Origin: Parvularcula sp. BBD 1991-13
GTDB lineage: Bacteria > Pseudomonadota > Alphaproteobacteria > Caulobacterales > Parvularculaceae
NCBI GenBank assembly: GCA_001657385.1
Contig: LYSZ01000004.1
Coordinates: 248,001-312,000 of the forward strand
Reading direction: 5' to 3'
Length of the DNA stretch: 64,000 nucleotides
Program-made: the position numbers and the translations under genes
The notes under the pieces: model-generated
Database searches by the model: none
What the model was told of the DNA's origin: nothing
What the model saw: the letters and a program-made list of their open reading frames with translations, nothing else
Shown: piece by piece, positions 45,872 to 54,588 of the stretch
Position numbering within the stretch: position 1 is the stretch's first letter
Layout of the letters: every line of letters begins with the position of its first letter

Positions 45872-46252
45872 TTAGCGGCGCGGATCGAGGCTGATCGCGC
45901 CCGGTCCGGCCGAGGTCAGGAACAACAGGCCGCCGGCGATAGACATGTTCTTCAGAAACAGGATCGTCTGCATCTGGTCGGCGAAGTTGAAATGAAAGAT
46001 CAGCGCCGTGAGGATCGAGAAGCTGGCGAGGAGAAACGCCGCGCTGCGGGCGTAAAACCCGACAATCAGGGCGATCGGCGCGAGGATTTCAAACGCGATC
46101 ACCGCCGGCAGCAGCGCGCCGGGCACGCCCATGGCCTCCATGTATCCTTGCGTCGCTTCATAAGCGCCGATCTTGGTCAGGCCGGAGAGAAGAAAAATAC
46201 CGCCGAGAAGGGTGCGGCCCAGCGGCGCGCCGAGATTCAGAAACCGAAACAT
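45872..46252 (-). CDS. DoxX family membrane protein
   Basis: 126 residues with four hydrophobic segments (LLGGIFLLSGLTKIG, LLPAVIAFEILAPIALIVGFY and two further). The RTLLGGIFLLSGLTK start and FHFNFADQMQTILFLKNMSIAGGLL are typical of DoxX/DoxD-like quinol-interacting proteins. ATG 46252 has GAAAGGACG upstream. Forms the first gene of the DoxX-azoR unit, divergent from the LysR gene. Confidence 0.9.
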   Translation of the reverse strand: MFRFLNLGAPLGRTLLGGIFLLSGLTKIGAYEATQGYMEAMGVPGALLPAVIAFEILAPIALIVGFYARSAAFLLASFSILTALIFHFNFADQMQTILFLKNMSIAGGLLFLTSAGPGAISLDPRR

Positions 46253-46363
46253 CGCAATCGTCCTTTCATTGCCCCGGAGCCTCGCTCCGGCGTCTTGTCT
46301 CTTTCGATTGCCGGGCGCGGCGTTTGTCGGGGACGCCGCCGCGTCTGGCGGGCATGAGATAAT

Positions 46364-46425
46364 TTGTTCTTGGAGGGGCGATAAGCGTATAAATCGGTAA
46401 TTGATTGTTCTATAAAAAAGAACAA
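46364..46425. promoter_or_regulatory. candidate LysR operator in the divergent promoter
   Basis: TTGTTCT (46405-46411) and AGAACAA (46419-46425) form a perfect inverted repeat with a 7-base A/T-rich centre that fits the T-N11-A rule; its right arm touches the LysR start codon. A further TTGTTCT lies at 46364-46370. Binding here would allow autorepression and control of DoxX-azoR. Confidence 0.5.
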
Positions 46426-47342
46426 TGAACCGGCTTCTTGAACTCGAAACCTTCATCGAAATTGCCCGGGCGGGATCGATCAGCGCCGCCGCGGCGCGCA
46501 TGAATGTCGCAAAATCGGCGGTCAGCCGCCGCCTGGCGGAGCTTGAGGCGCGGCTCGGGGTGCAGCTTTTCAACCGCACGACGCGGCGTATCAGCCTGAC
46601 CGACGCCGGCGCCGTTTTCCTGCGCCGGGCGCAAGGGGTGATGGACGATCTCGACGAGGCGGAAGCCGAAGCGGGCGCCGCCCAGACGGCGCTGACGGGC
46701 AGGCTGAAAATCGCCGCCCCCCTGTCTTTCGGGTTGAAGCACCTGCAGCCGGTGCTGTCCCGCTTCGCCGCGCGCCATCCCGGTCTTGAAATCGAGATCG
46801 ACTTCTCGGACCGCCGCGTCGATCTTGTCGACGAGGGGGTCGACGCCGCCGTGCGGATCGGCGCCCTCGCGGATTCCAGCCTCATCGCGCGCAAATTATG
46901 TCCCATACGCAGCATGGTGGTCGCCGCGCCGTCTTTCTGGCGCGCACACGGCGCCCCCGCCCATCCGCGCGATCTCGAAGCGCTTCCATGCCTGCGATAC
47001 TCCAATATCGTTCGGCCCGAGATCATTCCGTACTGGGGGCCGAAAGGCGAAAGCGGCTCGATTGCGGCGGATATCAAGGTTCTCGCCAACAACGGAGAGT
47101 TTCTGACCGGGATGGCGGTCGACGGACACGGGTATCTTATCGAACCGAGCTTCTTTCTGTATGGGCACATTCGCGACGGCCGGCTTGCGCCCGCCCTTAG
47201 CGATTACGCCTGGTCGGCGATGAGTCTTTATGCGGTTTATCCTCCGACGCGCCGCCTCTCCGCGCGCGTGCGCGCCTTCATCGACGCCCTCGTCGAGGCG
47301 TTCGGCGACAATCCGTATTGGGACGACACCGGTACGGAATGA
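46425..47342 (+). CDS. LysR-type transcriptional regulator
   Basis: 305 residues: N-terminal winged HTH (about 1-60, ETFIEIARAGSISAAAARMNVAKSAVSRRLAELEARLG), linker helix, and periplasmic-binding-like effector domain (about 90-295). The AKSAVSRRLAELEARLGVQLFNRTTRRISLTDAG block is the standard family signature. It is divergent from DoxX-azoR and the probable regulator of that pair and of itself; the inducer is unknown. Confidence 0.93.
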   Translation: MNRLLELETFIEIARAGSISAAAARMNVAKSAVSRRLAELEARLGVQLFNRTTRRISLTDAGAVFLRRAQGVMDDLDEAEAEAGAAQTALTGRLKIAAPLSFGLKHLQPVLSRFAARHPGLEIEIDFSDRRVDLVDEGVDAAVRIGALADSSLIARKLCPIRSMVVAAPSFWRAHGAPAHPRDLEALPCLRYSNIVRPEIIPYWGPKGESGSIAADIKVLANNGEFLTGMAVDGHGYLIEPSFFLYGHIRDGRLAPALSDYAWSAMSLYAVYPPTRRLSARVRAFIDALVEAFGDNPYWDDTGTE

Positions 47343-47444
47343 TTTTTTTACAGAAGATCGTCTTGTTTAATCTTCGTTAACCAACCTTGTCGTAGTGGGG
47401 TAACATGCTGGCGGGCATGTCAGCGCATCAGGGGAACCTTATCC

Positions 47445-47807
47445 ATGAGACAAGCAGTGAAAAAAGCCGCGAAAAAGAAAACGACGGCGAAAACGAGGGC
47501 GAAGACCGCCGCCAAGAAAAAAACGGCGCGCAAGACAACCGCCCGCAAAGCCACGGTCCGCAAGACGGCTGAGCGCAAAACGGCGCTGAAGGTCAAAAAG
47601 ACCCCGGCGGCGAAAAAGAAAGCGGTGAAAAAGTCCAAAACCGCGGCAAAATCCGCGGCGAAGAAGACGGCCAAAAAAACCGTGAAGAAAGCGGCGGCCA
47701 AGCGTCCGGCGGCGAAAAAAACCGTCACCCGCAAGCCAGCCGCGAAAAAGACCGCGACCAGGAAGACCACGGCGAAACGCCGGGCGTCCCGCCGCAAAGC
47801 GGCTTAA
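47445..47807 (+). CDS. lysine-rich histone-H1-like protein
   Basis: 120 residues, of which about three quarters are Lys, Ala, Thr or Arg, arranged as AAKKT/KKTA-type repeats throughout. The composition matches histone-H1-like (Hc1/AlgP-like) DNA-binding tails of proteobacteria; there is no globular domain. A role in nucleoid compaction is inferred from composition only. Upstream lies TTTA-N7-TTAACC, one mismatch from the CtrA pattern (about 47376-47392). Confidence 0.85.
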   Translation: MRQAVKKAAKKKTTAKTRAKTAAKKKTARKTTARKATVRKTAERKTALKVKKTPAAKKKAVKKSKTAAKSAAKKTAKKTVKKAAAKRPAAKKTVTRKPAAKKTATRKTTAKRRASRRKAA

Positions 47808-47902
47808 CGCGAAACATCGCATGGCGGCCTGACGTCAAGCGCCGCAAAGCGGCTCAAGGCGACAGGCGCCGGGGCGGTTTGGGCGGGGTGCTGCAAAGCG
47901 GC
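47791..47902. repeat. three small hairpins, about 50-bp period
   Basis: GCCGCAAAGCGGC occurs at 47791-47803 (end of the lysine-rich gene) and 47841-47853, and a variant GCTGCAAAGCGGC at 47890-47902. Each perfect copy is a 5-bp stem with an AAA loop. Confidence 0.6.
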
Positions 47903-48413
47903 GCTGCAACGCCCTGCCGCGCTCCATCGGCGCCGTTTCCGTCCGCGCCGGTCTGACCTGTTCGGATTGACCTGCGCGGCCCAGACTATTGCTGCCCAGA
48001 CTTTTGCGGCCTCATTAGCGCGGCCTCATTTGCCCGAATTGGCCCGTTTCGACGCGAATGCCTTCGCGTCGCGGCGTCCCGGTCCTAAAGCGCCGGGACG
48101 TTCACGCCGTTCTCTCCTGCCGCGCCGGCGCCGCCGGCAGCAGCTGCGTCCCGCTTTTTCCGCGAGATTAATCAGGATGGCGTCTGCTTCGAATATGGAC
48201 GATCCGGCGTCGCGGCCATGGACCTCCGGGATCTCGTTGTTCGGCGATATATTCCAAATCCGGGTTCGAATTGTTCGCCGGCGGCGGTTTTGCGGCCCGC
48301 CTGGCGCGCGGAGGGGCGGGAGCGCGAAGTCGCCGCCGGGGTTGCAAATCATATAAAGATTTCTTTATATGATCGCGAGAACACGGATTTCCGCCCCAAC
48401 CCGCGAGGATGCC
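47808..48413. other. 606-bp region without a supported gene
   Basis: Starts with the hairpin repeats above. At 47955-48045 there are short diverged duplications (GCCCAGACT twice, GCGGCCTCATT twice, TGACCTG twice). A 129-codon plus-strand frame (47967-48356) is Arg-rich, low complexity and runs into the regulatory palindrome, so I reject it. The last 70 bp hold the control region of the homocysteine methyltransferase gene. Confidence 0.5.
48348..48373. promoter_or_regulatory. perfect palindrome upstream of the homocysteine methyltransferase gene
   Basis: ATCATATAAAG and CTTTATATGAT are perfect 11-bp arms around ATTT, ending 41 bp before the start codon. The ATAAAG-N4-CTTTAT core resembles, as far as I recall, operators of ArsR-family regulators of the methionine cycle (SahR/SamR) in proteobacteria. 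Confidence 0.6.
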
Positions 48414-49487
48414 ATGAGCGATCCCTTTCCCGAACGACAGAACCGCATCGCCGCCCTGAAGGAAGCGCTGGACGCGCGCATCGTCATCCTCGACGGTGCG
48501 GCCGGCACCTTCATCCAGGGATACGATCTCGACGAGGCGGGATACAGGGGCGAGCGTTTCGCCGACTGGTCCTGCGACATCAAGGGCAACAACGACATCC
48601 TGAACCTGTCGCGGCCGGAGATCATCCGCGAGATGCACGAGGCGTATCTGCGCGCCGGCGCCGACATCATCGAAACCAACACCTTTTCCGCCACCACCAT
48701 CGCCCAGGGCGACTACGCCATGGAACGCCTCGCCTATGAACTGAATGTCGAAGGCGCGGCGCTCGCCCGCGCGGCGGCGGACGCTGCGGCGAGCCCGGCG
48801 CGGCCGCGTTTCGTCGCCGGCGCCATCGGACCGACCAACCGCACCGCGTCGATTTCTCCGGACGTCAACGATCCGGGCAAGCGCAACACCGATTTCGACA
48901 CGCTCGCCAGGGCCTATGGCGACGCGGCGCGGGGCCTGCTCGAGGGCGGGGCGGACGCGATCCTCATCGAGACGATCTTCGACACCCTGAACGCCAAGGC
49001 GGCGGTTTTCGCCGTGCAGGAAACTTTCGATGCGCTCGGATACGACGTGCCGATCATGCTCTCGGTGACGATTACCGACCAGTCCGGGCGAACCCTTTCC
49101 GGCCAGACCGCGGAGGCGTTCTGGAACGCCATGCGTCACGCCAGGCCGCTGTCGGTCGGCATCAACTGCGCGCTCGGGCCGGACCTGATGCGCCCCTTCG
49201 TGGCCGAGCTTGCGGGCGTCGCCGACTGTTTCCTGTCGGCCTATCCCAACGCCGGCCTGCCCAATGCGTTCGGCGGCTATGACGAGACGCCGGAAAGCAT
49301 GACCGCGCACCTGTCGGAATGGGCGCAAAGCGGGCTTCTCAACATCGTCGGCGGCTGCTGCGGCACGACGCCTGCGCATATCGAGGCTTTCGCCGCCGCC
49401 ATGGACGGCCTCGCCCCGCGCGTCGTCGCCCCGCGCGAGACGGCGATGCGCCTTTCCGGGCTGGAGCCGTTCGCGCTCGCCGGGTGA
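48414..49487 (+). CDS. free-standing homocysteine S-methyltransferase module (split MetH)
   Basis: 357 residues corresponding only to the N-terminal homocysteine-binding barrel of cobalamin-dependent methionine synthase. [16 protein letters not shown] starts the domain; the zinc cysteines are in VGINCALG and [11 protein letters not shown]. The folate, cobalamin and reactivation domains of full MetH are absent; in several alphaproteobacteria the rest is encoded by a separate gene, which is not here. ATG 48414 has GAGG upstream; ATG 48369 lies within the regulatory palindrome. argE follows after 48 bp. Confidence 0.9.
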   Translation: MSDPFPERQNRIAALKEALDARIVILDGAAGTFIQGYDLDEAGYRGERFADWSCDIKGNNDILNLSRPEIIREMHEAYLRAGADIIETNTFSATTIAQGDYAMERLAYELNVEGAALARAAADAAASPARPRFVAGAIGPTNRTASISPDVNDPGKRNTDFDTLARAYGDAARGLLEGGADAILIETIFDTLNAKAAVFAVQETFDALGYDVPIMLSVTITDQSGRTLSGQTAEAFWNAMRHARPLSVGINCALGPDLMRPFVAELAGVADCFLSAYPNAGLPNAFGGYDETPESMTAHLSEWAQSGLLNIVGGCCGTTPAHIEAFAAAMDGLAPRVVAPRETAMRLSGLEPFALAG

Positions 49488-49535
49488 GACAGACCGCCCC
49501 TTGCGGCGCCGCGATCTTCATCGCATGGTCCTTCC

Positions 49536-50693
49536 ATGACCGATATCGCGAAACAGCTTGAATGGATCTCCCGGCTGGTGGCGTTCGACACCACCTCGTC
49601 CAGGTCGAACCTCGCCCTGATCGAGGACGTGGAGGCGTATCTCGGCGGGCTCGGCGTCGAAACCTTCCGTGTCGAGAACGACGAGGGAACGAAGTCGAAC
49701 CTCTACGCCGTCGTCGGCCCCCGCGTCGAGGGCGGGGTCGTGCTTTCCGGCCATACGGACGTGGTGCCGGTGGACGGCCAGGACTGGTCGACCGATCCGT
49801 GGACGGTGACGGAAAAGAACGGGCGTCTTTACGGGCGCGGCGTCGCGGACATGAAAAGCTTCTCCGCCATCGGATTATCCCTCGCGCCGGAAATGCTGGA
49901 CGCCGAACTGAAGCGCCCGCTGATCTTCGCCCTGTCCTATGACGAGGAAATCGGCTGCCTCGGCGCGCCGCGCATGATCGAGGAGATCGCCGGCAAGGTC
50001 CCGGCGCCGGCGGCGGTCATCGTCGGCGAGCCGACCAACATGAACGTCATCAACGGACACAAGGGCATCGCCTCTTTCCGGGTGACGGTGAAGGGCTACA
50101 CCACCCATTCCAGTCAGACCGATCGCGGCGTTTCGGCGGTGGAGGCCGCGGCGCGGCTCATTTCCAAAATCGCCGACATGCGCGCCGCCCGCGAGCGGGC
50201 CGCCGATCCGGGCTGCCCGTTCGACCCGCCTTATTCGACGATGACGGTCAACGTGGTGCGCGGCGGCACGCAGCTCAACATCATGGCGGGCGAGGCGACT
50301 TTCGACTGGGATCTGCGGGTCGTGCCGGGAGACAGCCGGCAGGATATCGTCGATGAGTTTTCCGATTTCGCCCGCGGGCTCGAGGCGCAGATGCGCGCCA
50401 AATCGTCCCTGTGCCGCATTTCCATCGAACAGATGACCGACGCCCCGCCTCTCGCGCCGCTCGACGACAATCCTGCGGCCGATCTCGCCAAGGCGGTGTC
50501 GGGCCGGAACGCCACAGGCGTCGTGCCCTACGCCGCCGAGGCCGGGCAGTTTCAGGAGGCGGGGTTCTCGACCGTGATCTGCGGTCCCGGGTCGATCGAT
50601 CAGGCGCACCAGCCTGACGAATACATCACCCTGGAGCAGGTCGAGGCGGGAACGGCGTTCATGCGCCGCCTCATTGCGCGCATGGCCGTCTGA
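49536..50693 (+). CDS. argE: acetylornithine deacetylase
   Basis: M20-family zinc amidohydrolase converting N-acetylornithine to ornithine in arginine synthesis, 385 residues. Metal ligands and catalytic residues are in LSGHTDVVPVDG, GRGVADMKSF and SYDEEIGCLGAP; the dimerisation domain (about 175-290) includes GHKGIASFRVTVKGYTTHSS; the last ligand His is in QAHQPDEYI. The product feeds ornithine to the decarboxylase encoded at 42.5 kb. Located 48 bp after the homocysteine methyltransferase gene. Confidence 0.93.
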   Translation: MTDIAKQLEWISRLVAFDTTSSRSNLALIEDVEAYLGGLGVETFRVENDEGTKSNLYAVVGPRVEGGVVLSGHTDVVPVDGQDWSTDPWTVTEKNGRLYGRGVADMKSFSAIGLSLAPEMLDAELKRPLIFALSYDEEIGCLGAPRMIEEIAGKVPAPAAVIVGEPTNMNVINGHKGIASFRVTVKGYTTHSSQTDRGVSAVEAAARLISKIADMRAARERAADPGCPFDPPYSTMTVNVVRGGTQLNIMAGEATFDWDLRVVPGDSRQDIVDEFSDFARGLEAQMRAKSSLCRISIEQMTDAPPLAPLDDNPAADLAKAVSGRNATGVVPYAAEAGQFQEAGFSTVICGPGSIDQAHQPDEYITLEQVEAGTAFMRRLIARMAV

Positions 50694-50827
50694 AACGCAA
50701 CATTTCCTTAACCAACGTAAGCGGACGATTGACCACTTCGGAACGGGCGCGCTTTAACGCCGTGTTTACGCTGTGCTGCGAGGTTTCTTTAAGGTTTCAA
50801 GAGACATGCGGAAGGGCGGGGCGCGCC

Positions 50828-52180
50828 GTGAAGACCATAACGAAATGCCGGGCATGCGGTTCAGCGGCGTTATCGCCGGTGTTTTCCATGCCGACCGCGG
50901 CGTCCATGCTGCGGTTTCGTCCCTTCGACAAAAACGACGGCGGGTACGTTCTTTGCGACCCGTCGCGCGACGCGCGCGCCTGCGGCCTGATGCAGGCGGA
51001 GAGCGTGCTGCCGAGCGAGTCTTCGGCGCCGTCCTCGCGGCGGTCCTCAACGCGCGATCACCTGCGCGCCGCCGCCACCGAAGCGCTTGAGATCATCTCC
51101 GGGCGCGATTGCGCCGCCCTCGACATCGGCTGTTCCGACGGCGCGCTGCTCTCTTATTATCCGCGCTGGGTCGAACGGTACGGCGTTGATCCCGCGCCGC
51201 ATGTCGGCGATATCGGCGACTGGGCGCGGACCGAGCAGGCGGCGTTTCCCTCGCCGGCGCTGGACGCGGCGTTCGCCGACAAGCGCTTCGACATCATCAC
51301 CGCCATTTCGGTTCTTGAATTCGTCAACGATCCGCGCAAGCTCCTCGCCGCCGTGAAGGACCGTCTTGTCGCGGACGGCGTGTTCGTTCTGGAAACGCTT
51401 TATTCGCCCCTGGTGCTGACGCGAAACGCGGTTGAATCGCTTCAGGCGGGCGTATCGGCCGTGTACTCCCTTTCGGTGCTGGAGTGGCTGATCCGCGACG
51501 CCGGCATGAAGGTCTTCAAAGGCGCGCTGACCTCCAAGGAGGGCGGATCGATCCGGCTTTTCATCACCCATGCGGACAACGACGAGTTTGATTTCGATCC
51601 GTGGTATGAGCGCCTTGCGACCCTGTGGGACGAGGAGAACGCCCTCGCCATGCGCGCGGTGCAACCTTACCAGTCGTTCGAACAGCGCCTGGCCGACGTC
51701 CGCGCGGACTTCATCGAGATGTTGAACGCTGCGTCGAACCGCGGCGAGACGGTGCATATTCTTGGCGCCGACAAACAAACGGAAGCCCTGCTGCAATGGG
51801 TCCGCCCTGCGGCCAGAGCGGTCAGCGCCGCAGTCGACACTCAGGTCTCGCGCGAGCGGATGCGCCTCGGCGACAGGGGACCGCGCGTTATTTCCGAAGC
51901 GGACTGCCGCGCCGCCGAGCCGGATATCCTGATCGCGCCGGCGCGCTTCAAGCGCGAAATGATGGAGCGCTGGCGCGAGACCATCATGCAGGGCGCCCGC
52001 ATGGTCTTCGTCAGCCCCCGTCCCTATTCGATCAACGCCGCCAACTACGCCTCGGAATACGGCCGCGCGCTGGCGGGCGCGCAAGGACCGGCGAGCATCG
52101 ACAGTCTGCGCGGCATTCTCGCCGCCGTCGGCGGGCCGCGCCTGATCGCGGAAAACACCCGGCATGCCGAAAGCGCCTGA
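50828..52180 (+). CDS. class I SAM-dependent methyltransferase with zinc-binding N-terminus
   Basis: 450 residues. An N-terminal zinc-binding segment (KCRACGSAALSPVFSM, about 5-60) precedes a Rossmann methyltransferase domain with the SAM loop ALDIGCSDGALLSYY (about 100-240) and a C-terminal alpha/beta domain (about 290-450, TVHILGADKQTEALLQW). This three-part layout matches sugar C-methyltransferase-like proteins (Methyltransf_13/11/14). The GTG at 50828 with GGAAGGGCGGGG upstream starts at the zinc domain; ATG-less extension to 50729 has no support. The substrate is probably a nucleotide sugar or lipid glycan, by family only. Confidence 0.85.
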   Translation: MKTITKCRACGSAALSPVFSMPTAASMLRFRPFDKNDGGYVLCDPSRDARACGLMQAESVLPSESSAPSSRRSSTRDHLRAAATEALEIISGRDCAALDIGCSDGALLSYYPRWVERYGVDPAPHVGDIGDWARTEQAAFPSPALDAAFADKRFDIITAISVLEFVNDPRKLLAAVKDRLVADGVFVLETLYSPLVLTRNAVESLQAGVSAVYSLSVLEWLIRDAGMKVFKGALTSKEGGSIRLFITHADNDEFDFDPWYERLATLWDEENALAMRAVQPYQSFEQRLADVRADFIEMLNAASNRGETVHILGADKQTEALLQWVRPAARAVSAAVDTQVSRERMRLGDRGPRVISEADCRAAEPDILIAPARFKREMMERWRETIMQGARMVFVSPRPYSINAANYASEYGRALAGAQGPASIDSLRGILAAVGGPRLIAENTRHAESA

Positions 52181-52218
52181 TCGCTGATCGCCGGTCGCCG
52201 GTTGCGGTGCGGCGACGA

Positions 52219-52983
52219 TCAGGCCTTGGCCGAGATGAACCAGCGGCGCGCGCCTTCCAGCGCGACCGCGCTCAGCATCCCGCTGTAATAAACGCCAGTG
52301 TCGATCCCGATGCGCCAGCCCGCATCCACGGGCCGGTCATAGGGCTGGTGTCCGTGCACGACCACGCGGCCCGGACGCAGAGGGGGCCGGGCGTTGTGAA
52401 AGGAGCTGCGGATCCACAGAAGATCCTGTTCCTCCTGTTCGGCGAGGGGCCGGCCCGGCCGGACGCCCGCATGCACGAAAAGGTAGTCTTCCGCTTCGTG
52501 ATAGAGCTTCAGCGAGCGGAAAAACGCCATGTGCGGGGCCGGAATGGCGGCCTCCAGGGCCGCGGCCGCCTTGCGATTGTCCGGCCCGGCCGCCGCCGCG
52601 GCCGAGGGGGCGTAACTCAGCATCGTCTCGCGCCCGCCCCAGTCGAGCCAGTCGGGCAGGTCCTCGGGATGGTCGAGGAAATCGAGCATCGCCGCCTCGT
52701 GATTGCCCTTGAGAAAAACCGTGTCGGGCCGGCGCGTCTTTATCGTCAGCAACGCGTCGATCACGCCCTTTACGTCCGGCCCGCGATCCACGTAGTCTCC
52801 CAGAAAAACAAGCTGCGCGCGCACCCCGTTCCGGGCTTCGGCGTCCGCCGCGTCCGCTTCGATCCGGGCCGTCAGCGCGTTCAGTTCCGCGCGGCAGCCA
52901 TGGATGTCGCCGATGGCGTAAATGCGCAGGCCCGGCGGCGCGCTGGCGCGCTTTCGGCTTTTTGAGAAGAAGTTTTCGAGCAT
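52219..52983 (-). CDS. PPP-family metallophosphatase
   Basis: 254 residues with the complete PPP/calcineurin-like metal motifs: AIGDIHGC (D-x-H-G), LGDYVDRG (G-D-x-x-D-R), LKGNHEAAM (G-N-H-E), and later VHGHQP and IDTGVYYSG. Probably a serine/threonine or diadenosine-polyphosphate-type phosphatase; the substrate is not readable. Convergent with the methyltransferase gene. Its 5' leader contains a small hairpin. Confidence 0.9.
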   Translation of the reverse strand: MLENFFSKSRKRASAPPGLRIYAIGDIHGCRAELNALTARIEADAADAEARNGVRAQLVFLGDYVDRGPDVKGVIDALLTIKTRRPDTVFLKGNHEAAMLDFLDHPEDLPDWLDWGGRETMLSYAPSAAAAAGPDNRKAAAALEAAIPAPHMAFFRSLKLYHEAEDYLFVHAGVRPGRPLAEQEEQDLLWIRSSFHNARPPLRPGRVVVHGHQPYDRPVDAGWRIGIDTGVYYSGMLSAVALEGARRWFISAKA

Positions 52984-52998
52984 TGACTATGTTTCTGC

Positions 52999-53020
52999 GG
53001 GCGAGGGTTTAGTCTCGCCC
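52999..53020 (-). promoter_or_regulatory. hairpin in the phosphatase 5' leader
   Basis: GGGCGAG/CTCGCCC perfect 7-bp stem with an 8-base loop, ending 15 bases before the start codon on the minus strand; no obvious Shine-Dalgarno sequence follows. Possible attenuator or start-site structure. Confidence 0.35.
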
Positions 53021-53155
53021 CTTGAAATCGGTTATGAAAATAGTGTCACAGAGTCATTATAACGCAAGGTTGACACCCGGTGCGGGGAACGGGCTGCGCA
53101 AGAGACGGGCCGCGCGGCGCGGCCGATGCGGCGAAACAGGCGGAGTGCTAGGACC

Positions 53156-54166
53156 ATGAGCGTATTGGTGACCGGCGGGGCGGGCTATATCGGCGCGCAT
53201 ATGCTGCTCGCGCTCGAGGACGCCGGCGAAGCCGCCGTCGCGCTGGACGATCTGTCCACCGGCGCGCGCTGGATGGCCCCGGCGAGCGCGCCCTTCGTGG
53301 AGGCCGACGCGGGCGACCGCGCGGCGCTGATGGAGACGTTCGAGACGCACAAGGTCGAGGCGGTGATCCATTTCGCCGGATCGATCCTGGTGCCGGAATC
53401 GATCCGCAGACCGCTCGACTATTACGCCAACAACACAGCGACGACCCTGTCCCTTCTGCGCGCCTGCGTCGACGCCGGCGTGAAGCGCTTCATCTTTTCC
53501 TCCACCGCGTCGGTTTACGGCAACCCGGAACGGGTGCCGATTTCCGAAAACGCGCCGATCCGTTCGATTACGCCTTACGGCGCCTCCATGGCGATGAGCG
53601 AGCGCATTCTGGAGGACGCGGCGGCGGCGCACGGCCTCGGCTTCGCCATCCTGCGCTATTTCAACGTCGCGGGCGCGGACCCGGCGGGGCGGGCCGGCGA
53701 GATCGGCAAGCCGACCCACCTCATCAAGGCCGCGGCGCAGATCGCCGCCGGCGTGCGCCGGGAAAAATTCCAGGTCTATGGCGGCGATTATCCGACGCCG
53801 GATGGCGCCGCGATCCGCGACTATGTTCACGTATCCGACCTGGCGCAGGCGCATTTGAAAGCGTTGCAGAAGCTGCGCGAAGGCGCGCGTTCGCTGACGC
53901 TGAATTGCGGGTACGGGATCGGGTATTCCGTGTTCGAAGTGCTTGACGCCTTCCGCCGGGTGACCGGCGAGGAGATGTCCTATGACGTGACCGAGCGCCG
54001 GCCCGGCGATCCGCCCCAGCTGATCGCCGACAATGCGGCGATCCGCACCGAACTCAACTGGCGCCCGCGCTATGACGACATCGATTTCATCGTCGAGACC
54101 GCGCTCGCCTGGGAGCGCGCCCAGGCGGCCAAGAAAAAGGACGCCGAGCGGGGAGACGCTGCGTAA
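53156..54166 (+). CDS. galE: UDP-glucose 4-epimerase-like, with altered YxxxK motif
   Basis: Short-chain dehydrogenase-fold nucleotide-sugar epimerase, 336 residues, normal GalE length. NAD loop TGGAGYIGAHM; catalytic Ser region FSSTASVYGN; substrate segments RYFNVAGADP and RPGDPPQLIADN. The catalytic tyrosine is Y141, but the partner lysine of Y-x-x-x-K is methionine (M145, in PYGASMAMSE). The UDP-Glc/UDP-Gal reaction is therefore less certain than the fold. The stop overlaps the VanZ-like start (TAATG), and kdsB follows, which points to envelope glycan synthesis. Confidence 0.88.
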   Translation: MSVLVTGGAGYIGAHMLLALEDAGEAAVALDDLSTGARWMAPASAPFVEADAGDRAALMETFETHKVEAVIHFAGSILVPESIRRPLDYYANNTATTLSLLRACVDAGVKRFIFSSTASVYGNPERVPISENAPIRSITPYGASMAMSERILEDAAAAHGLGFAILRYFNVAGADPAGRAGEIGKPTHLIKAAAQIAAGVRREKFQVYGGDYPTPDGAAIRDYVHVSDLAQAHLKALQKLREGARSLTLNCGYGIGYSVFEVLDAFRRVTGEEMSYDVTERRPGDPPQLIADNAAIRTELNWRPRYDDIDFIVETALAWERAQAAKKKDAERGDAA

Positions 54167-54588
54167 TGGGGCGGGTTTATCTGTGGATGCGCGCCGCCTT
54201 CGCCGCGCTCGCCGCGCTGGTGACGTGGCTCACCCTGACCGCCAATCCCGACAGCGCCGAAAGCGGGTTCGCCCTTGCGCGCGCCATCGCCGCGTTCGTG
54301 TTCGCGGATCCCGCGCTCGGCGACAAGGTGGCGCATTTTCTGGCTTACGCCGCGCTCGGCGCGTTCGCGTTCTGGGGGCGGGTGCGGTTCGCGGCGGCGC
54401 CCTGGGCGACGCCGGTTGCACTCGTCGCTTATGGCGGCGGCCTTGAGTTGCTTCAGGGGCTGGGCGGCGTGCGCGCGGCCGAGATCGCCGACGCCGTCGC
54501 CAACGGCCTCGGCGCGGCGGCGGGCTTTGCCGGCGCGCTTCTCGCCGCGCGCGTCGTCTCGCGCGTCGTCTCGCCCCGGGCCGCGTGA
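54166..54588 (+). CDS. VanZ-like membrane protein
   Basis: 140 residues with four hydrophobic segments and the VanZ-family pattern TLTANPDSAESG and DKVAHFLAYAALGAFAFWG, then LELLQGLGGVRAAEIADAVANGLGAAAG. Function in Gram-negatives is unknown. The start codon shares a base with the galE stop and the kdsB GTG overlaps its own stop (GTGA), so the three are translationally coupled. Confidence 0.88.
   Translation: MGRVYLWMRAAFAALAALVTWLTLTANPDSAESGFALARAIAAFVFADPALGDKVAHFLAYAALGAFAFWGRVRFAAAPWATPVALVAYGGGLELLQGLGGVRAAEIADAVANGLGAAAGFAGALLAARVVSRVVSPRAA

Noticed and set aside
47967-48356. 129-codon plus-strand frame before the homocysteine methyltransferase gene
   Set aside because: Low-complexity Arg/Pro/Ala composition, no ribosome site, overlaps local duplications and the operator palindrome.
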